NCBI RefSeq assembly: GCF_004217445.1
Contig: NZ_SHKX01000011.1
Coordinates: 151,526 to 215,525 of the forward strand
Reading direction: 5' to 3'
Origin: Fluviicoccus keumensis
GTDB lineage: Bacteria; Pseudomonadota; Gammaproteobacteria; Pseudomonadales; Moraxellaceae
Length of the DNA: 64,000 nt
Shown here: positions 60,183 to 64,000 of the stretch, piece after piece
Numbering within the stretch: the stretch's first letter is position 1
Layout of the letters: each line of letters opens with the position of its first letter
Translations under genes and position numbers: made by a program
The notes under the pieces: model-generated
Seen by the model: only the letters and a program-made list of their open reading frames with translations
Told to the model about the DNA's origin: nothing
Database searches by the model: none

Positions 60183-62783
60183 ATGAACAGCCAATTCCGC
60201 AAGCAACTCCCCGGCACGTCGCTCGATTACTTCGACGCCCGCGCCGCCGTCAACGCCCTGAAACCGGGCGCGTGGGACGGCCTGCCGTACACCGCCCGCA
60301 TCCATGCCGAAAACATCGTGCGCAAGGCGGACCCGGCCATCATCAACGATTGCCTGACACAGTTGATTGAACGCAAGCGTGAGCGTGACTTCCCGTGGTT
60401 CCCGGCCCGCGTGGTCTGCCACGACATCCTCGGCCAGACCGCGCTGGTCGATCTCGCCGGTCTGCGCGACGCCATTGCCGACCAGGGCGGTGATCCCGCC
60501 AAGGTCAATCCGGTGGTGCCGGTGCAGCTGATCGTCGACCACTCGCTGGCCGTGGAATGCGGCGGTTTCGACCCCGACGCCTTCCAGAAGAACCGCGACA
60601 TCGAAGAGCGCCGCAACGAAGACCGTTTCCACTTCATCAACTGGACCAAGACCGCCTTCGACAACGTCGACGTGATCCCGGCCGGTAACGGCATCATGCA
60701 CCAGATCAACCTGGAGAAGATGTCGCCGGTCATCCACAACGACAACGGCGTCGCCTATCCCGACACTTGTGTCGGCACCGACTCGCACACCCCGCACGTC
60801 GATGCGCTGGGCGTGATCTCGGTAGGCGTCGGCGGTCTGGAAGCTGAAAACGTCATGCTGGGCCGCGCCTCCTGGATGCGCACCCCGGACATGGTCGGCG
60901 TCGAGCTGACCGGCAAGCGCCAGCCCGGGATCACCGCCACCGACATCGTGCTTGCCCTGACCGAATTCCTGCGCAAGGAAAAGGTGGTCGGCGCGTATCT
61001 GGAGTTTTACGGCGAAGGCGTGCCCGGCCTGACCATCGGCGACCGCGCCACCATCTCCAACATGGCTCCGGAATACGGCGCGACCGCCGCGATGTTCGCC
61101 ATCGACAGCCAGACGCTGGACTACCTCCGCCTGACCGGCCGTTCCGACGCGCAAGTGGCGCTGGTAGAAACCTACGCCAAGGAAGCCGGACTGTGGGCCG
61201 ATACGCTGGTCAACGCCCAGTACGAACGCGTGCTGAAGTTCGACCTGTCCTCCGTGGTCCGCAACATGGCCGGGCCGTCCAACCCGCATCGCCGCCTGCC
61301 GGTGTCGGCACTCAAGGAGCGCGGCATCGCCGTCGACCTGGACAAGGCCCGCGCCCAGGAAGCAGAAGGCCTGATGCCGGACGGCGCGGTGATCATCGCC
61401 GCCATCACCAGCTGCACCAACACTTCCAACCCGCGTAACGTCATCGCCGCCGGACTGCTGGCGCGCAACGCCCGCAAGCTGGGTCTGGTGCGCAAGCCGT
61501 GGGTAAAGTCCTCGCTGGCGCCGGGTTCCAAGGTGGTTGAGTTGTACCTGAAGGAAGCCGGTCTGCTGGAAGATCTGGAAGCCTTGGGCTTCGGCATCGT
61601 CGCCTTCGCCTGCACTACCTGTAACGGCATGTCCGGTGCGCTGGATCCGAAGATCCAACAGGAAATCATCGACCGCGATCTGTACGCCACCGCCGTGCTG
61701 TCGGGCAACCGCAACTTCGACGGCCGTATCCACCCCTACGCCAAGCAGGCCTTCCTGGCTTCGCCGCCGCTGGTGGTGGCCTACGCCATTGCCGGGACCG
61801 TGCGTTTCGATATCGAGCAGGATGTGCTGGCCGTGGTCGACGGCAAGGAAATCCGCCTGAAGGACCTGTGGCCTTCGGATGAAGAGATCGACGCCATCGT
61901 CGCCAGGTCGGTCAAGCCGGAACAGTTCAACCGTATCTACATTCCGATGTTTGAGAAGAAGGAATCGGAGAAGGCTGCCTCGCCGCTGTACGACTGGCGC
62001 CCCATGTCCACCTACATCCGCCGTCCGCCGTACTGGGAAGGCGCGCTGGCCGGAGAACGCACGCTGAAGGGCATGCGCCCGCTGGCCGTGCTGCCGGACA
62101 ACATCACCACCGATCACCTGTCGCCGTCGAACGCGATCGTGATGAACTCGGCGGCGGGTGAATACCTGCACAAGATGGGCCTGCCGGAAGAGGACTTCAA
62201 TAGCTACGCCACCCACCGCGGCGACCACCTGACCACCCAGCGCGCGACCTTCGCCAACAAGGAACTGGTCAACGAAATGGCCGTGGTCGATGGACAGGTG
62301 AAGAAGGGTTCGCTCGCGCGCGTCGAGCCGGAAGGCAAGGTGATGCGCATGTGGGAAGCCATCGAAACCTACATGAACCGCAAGCAACCGCTGATCATCA
62401 TCGCCGGAGCTGACTACGGTCAGGGTTCCAGCCGTGACTGGGCCGCCAAGGGCGTGCGTCTTGCCGGGGTGGAAGTAATCGTGGCGGAAGGCTTCGAGCG
62501 CATCCACCGCACCAACCTGATCGGCATGGGCGTGTTGCCCTGCGAGTTCAACGCGGGCACCACGCGCCTGACGTTGGGCATCGATGGCACCGAGACCTAT
62601 GACGTCGAGGGCAAGCTGGCCCCGCGCGCCGACCTGACGCTGGTGATCCATCGCCGCAACGGGGAAGTGGTGCGCGTGCCGGTGACCTGCCGTCTCGATT
62701 CCGATGAGGAAGTGTCGGTGTATGAGGCCGGTGGCGTGCTGCAGCGTTTTGCGAAGGACTTTCTGGAGTCCAGCAAGGGCTGA
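60183..62783 (+). CDS. acnD: Fe/S-dependent 2-methylisocitrate dehydratase AcnD
   Basis: The 866-residue aconitase-family protein has the [4Fe-4S] cysteines in AITSCTNTSNPRNV and FACTTCNGMSG, the substrate motif CVGTDSHTPHVDALGVI and the C-terminal swivel motif DYGQGSSRDWAAKGVRLAG. It lies 3 bp after prpC and upstream of prpF, so it is AcnD, which dehydrates 2-methylcitrate and works with PrpF in place of PrpD. Confidence 0.95.
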   Translation: MNSQFRKQLPGTSLDYFDARAAVNALKPGAWDGLPYTARIHAENIVRKADPAIINDCLTQLIERKRERDFPWFPARVVCHDILGQTALVDLAGLRDAIADQGGDPAKVNPVVPVQLIVDHSLAVECGGFDPDAFQKNRDIEERRNEDRFHFINWTKTAFDNVDVIPAGNGIMHQINLEKMSPVIHNDNGVAYPDTCVGTDSHTPHVDALGVISVGVGGLEAENVMLGRASWMRTPDMVGVELTGKRQPGITATDIVLALTEFLRKEKVVGAYLEFYGEGVPGLTIGDRATISNMAPEYGATAAMFAIDSQTLDYLRLTGRSDAQVALVETYAKEAGLWADTLVNAQYERVLKFDLSSVVRNMAGPSNPHRRLPVSALKERGIAVDLDKARAQEAEGLMPDGAVIIAAITSCTNTSNPRNVIAAGLLARNARKLGLVRKPWVKSSLAPGSKVVELYLKEAGLLEDLEALGFGIVAFACTTCNGMSGALDPKIQQEIIDRDLYATAVLSGNRNFDGRIHPYAKQAFLASPPLVVAYAIAGTVRFDIEQDVLAVVDGKEIRLKDLWPSDEEIDAIVARSVKPEQFNRIYIPMFEKKESEKAASPLYDWRPMSTYIRRPPYWEGALAGERTLKGMRPLAVLPDNITTDHLSPSNAIVMNSAAGEYLHKMGLPEEDFNSYATHRGDHLTTQRATFANKELVNEMAVVDGQVKKGSLARVEPEGKVMRMWEAIETYMNRKQPLIIIAGADYGQGSSRDWAAKGVRLAGVEVIVAEGFERIHRTNLIGMGVLPCEFNAGTTRLTLGIDGTETYDVEGKLAPRADLTLVIHRRNGEVVRVPVTCRLDSDEEVSVYEAGGVLQRFAKDFLESSKG

Positions 62784-62790
62784 TATGGAT

Positions 62791-62883
62791 GTAGGGGCGC
62801 ACTGCGTGCGCCCTCGCCAACGAACACCCCGCATGGCAACGGCCATGCCCAGACACGGAAGGGCGCACGCAGTGCGCCCCTAC
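62791..62883. repeat. Palindromic element with perfect 24-bp arms in the acnD-prpF gap
   Basis: Arms 62791-62814 (starting gtaggggcgcactgcg) and 62860-62883 are perfect inverted complements over 24 bp. A small inner hairpin GCATGGC (62831-62837) / GCCATGC (62842-62848) lies between them. The 93-bp element fills most of the 138-bp gap. It differs in sequence from the element in the prpB-prpC gap, so it belongs to a second family. Confidence 0.9.
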
Positions 62884-62921
62884 GCATTTTTGTGACAACG
62901 GTTCCTCTGAGGTAAACCCCC

Positions 62922-64000
62922 ATGTCAAACATTCCCCAAATCCGCATCCCCGCCACCTACATGCGCGGCGGCACCAGCAAGGGCGTCTTCTTCAAGCTGA
63001 ATGACTTGCCCGAAAGCTGCCAGATGCCCGGTGAAGCCCGCGACAAGCTGTTCATGCGCGTCATCGGCAGCCCCGACCCTTATGCCGCCCACATCGACGG
63101 CATGGGCGGCGCCACCTCCAGCACCAGCAAGTGTGTCATCCTGTCGAAGAGCAGCGTGCCCGAGCACGATGTCGACTACCTCTACGGCCAGGTCTCCATC
63201 GACAAGGCCTTTGTCGACTGGAGCGGCAATTGCGGCAACCTGTCCACCGCGGCCGGAGCTTTCGCCATCCATGCCGGTCTGGTTGATCCGGCGCGCATTC
63301 CGCAAAACGGTACCGCCGTGGTGCGCATCTGGCAGGCCAACATCCAGAAAACCATTATCGCTCATGTCCCGGTTACGAACGGACAAGTGCAGGAAACGGG
63401 TGATTTCGAGCTGGACGGCGTCACTTTCCCCGCCGCCGAGATCGTGTTGGAGTTCCTTGATCCCTCTGACGACAGCGAGGACGGCGGCTCGATGTTCCCC
63501 ACCGGCAACCTGGTGGATGACCTGGAAGTGCCCGGCGTCGGCACCTTCAAGGCGACCATGATCACTGCCGGGATTCCGACCGTTTTCGTCAATGCCGAGG
63601 ACATTGGCTACACCGGCACTGAGCTGCGGGAAGCCATCAATACCGATCAGAAGGCGCTGGCCCGCTTCGAGCAGATCCGCGTCGCCGGCGCGCTGCGCAT
63701 GGGCCTGATCAAGACGCCGGAAGAAGCCCTGACCCGCCAGCACACCCCGAAAATCGCCTTTGTGTCTGCTCCAAAGGAATACAAGGCCTCCAGCGGCAAG
63801 ACCATTGGCACGGGGGATGTCGACCTGCTGGTGCGCGCGCTCTCCATGGGCAAGCTGCATCACGCCATGATGGGCACCTGCGCGGTGGCCATCGGCACGG
63901 CGGCGGCGGTGCCGGGCACGCTGGTGAACCAGGCGGCGGGCGGCGGCGAGCGCGAGGCGGTACGCTTCGGGCATCCGTCCGGCACGCTGCGCGTGGGCGC
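62922..64000 (+). CDS. prpF: 2-methylaconitate cis-trans isomerase PrpF (3' end outside the window)
   Basis: About 359 codons are present, open at the right edge; the full protein is usually about 390-400 residues. It starts MSNIPQIRIPATYMRGGTSKGVFF, the PrpF signature, and has IDGMGGATSSTSK, FVDWSGNCGNLSTAAGAFAI (catalytic Cys of the diaminopimelate-epimerase-like fold) and GIPTVFVNAEDIGYTG. It isomerises 2-methylaconitate made by AcnD. TCTGAGG lies 12 bp before the ATG. Confidence 0.95.
   Translation, partial: MSNIPQIRIPATYMRGGTSKGVFFKLNDLPESCQMPGEARDKLFMRVIGSPDPYAAHIDGMGGATSSTSKCVILSKSSVPEHDVDYLYGQVSIDKAFVDWSGNCGNLSTAAGAFAIHAGLVDPARIPQNGTAVVRIWQANIQKTIIAHVPVTNGQVQETGDFELDGVTFPAAEIVLEFLDPSDDSEDGGSMFPTGNLVDDLEVPGVGTFKATMITAGIPTVFVNAEDIGYTGTELREAINTDQKALARFEQIRVAGALRMGLIKTPEEALTRQHTPKIAFVSAPKEYKASSGKTIGTGDVDLLVRALSMGKLHHAMMGTCAVAIGTAAAVPGTLVNQAAGGGEREAVRFGHPSGTLRVG

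Noticed and set aside
59001..62846. Very long minus-strand reading frame opposite prpC-acnD
   Set aside because: It is an antisense shadow of GC-rich coding DNA; prpC and acnD on the plus strand have clear family motifs. The same holds for long antisense frames at 54045-56486, 52020-54020 and 37721-39871.

Overview
The window looks like a chromosomal segment of a GC-rich gammaproteobacterium, most likely in or near the Pseudomonadales (Moraxellaceae/Pseudomonadaceae). This rests on gene order and is inference: galU, pgi, a ugd-like gene and a phosphomannomutase close a surface-polysaccharide locus as in Acinetobacter K loci; fimV-truA-trpF-trpB-trpA-accD-folC-dedD and leuC-leuD-leuB-asd follow the Pseudomonas order; and propionate is handled by a GntR-prpB-prpC-acnD-prpF cluster that uses AcnD/PrpF instead of PrpD. 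No rRNA, tRNA, CRISPR array, transposase or phage gene was seen.

Region 1 (1-16.4 kb) is visibly AT-richer than the rest and is a polysaccharide locus in two opposed halves. On the minus strand manC, a Wzx-like flippase, a hexapeptide acyltransferase, a GT4 glycosyltransferase and a secreted beta-helix protein run from 7848 to 1800. They converge on a flavoprotein gene that enters from the left edge through a 12-bp tandem repeat coding for Ser-Thr-Ser-Gly. On the plus strand a pyruvyltransferase-like gene, a Wzy-like membrane protein, two GT4 transferases and fnlB-fnlA-fnlC (UDP-N-acetyl-L-fucosamine synthesis) run from 8276 to 16234. The predicted polymer contains mannose (ManC here, ManB at 20.3 kb) and L-FucNAc, perhaps with pyruvate and acetyl groups.

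Region 2 (16.4-21.7 kb) is the conserved sugar-precursor end: galU, pgi, a Ugd-like gene that lacks the catalytic cysteine, and manB/algC, closed by a strong bidirectional terminator.

Region 3 (21.7-35.4 kb) is core and accessory metabolism: a UbiB-family kinase, a lipid acyltransferase, a DUF1244 protein, a long-form GAPDH, a four-gene sulfide/persulfide operon (CsoR-family repressor, rhodanese, TauE/SafE exporter, persulfide-dioxygenase-like protein), SrkA kinase, a fatty-acid desaturase with its ferredoxin reductase, a lipoprotein, a LysR regulator, a GAF-GGDEF diguanylate cyclase and the GTPase YlqF/RbgA.

Region 4 (35.4-57 kb) holds leuCDB, asd, a quinone-oxidoreductase-like MDR enzyme, an ECF sigma/anti-sigma pair, fimV, truA, trpFBA, accD, folC, a DedD-like SPOR protein, a DUF2726 protein, rlmKL with a large Arg/Gly-rich tail, and a glutaredoxin-like protein.

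Region 5 (57-64 kb) is the methylcitrate cluster for propionyl-CoA catabolism, with two matching operators around the regulator's promoter and two different palindromic elements inside the operon. prpF runs off the right edge.

The most unusual items are the STSG-linked flavoprotein, the catalytically altered Ugd-like protein, the RGG-like tail on RlmKL, the CsoR-family sensor with a non-standard cysteine pair, and several clean dyads and dispersed palindromic repeats.
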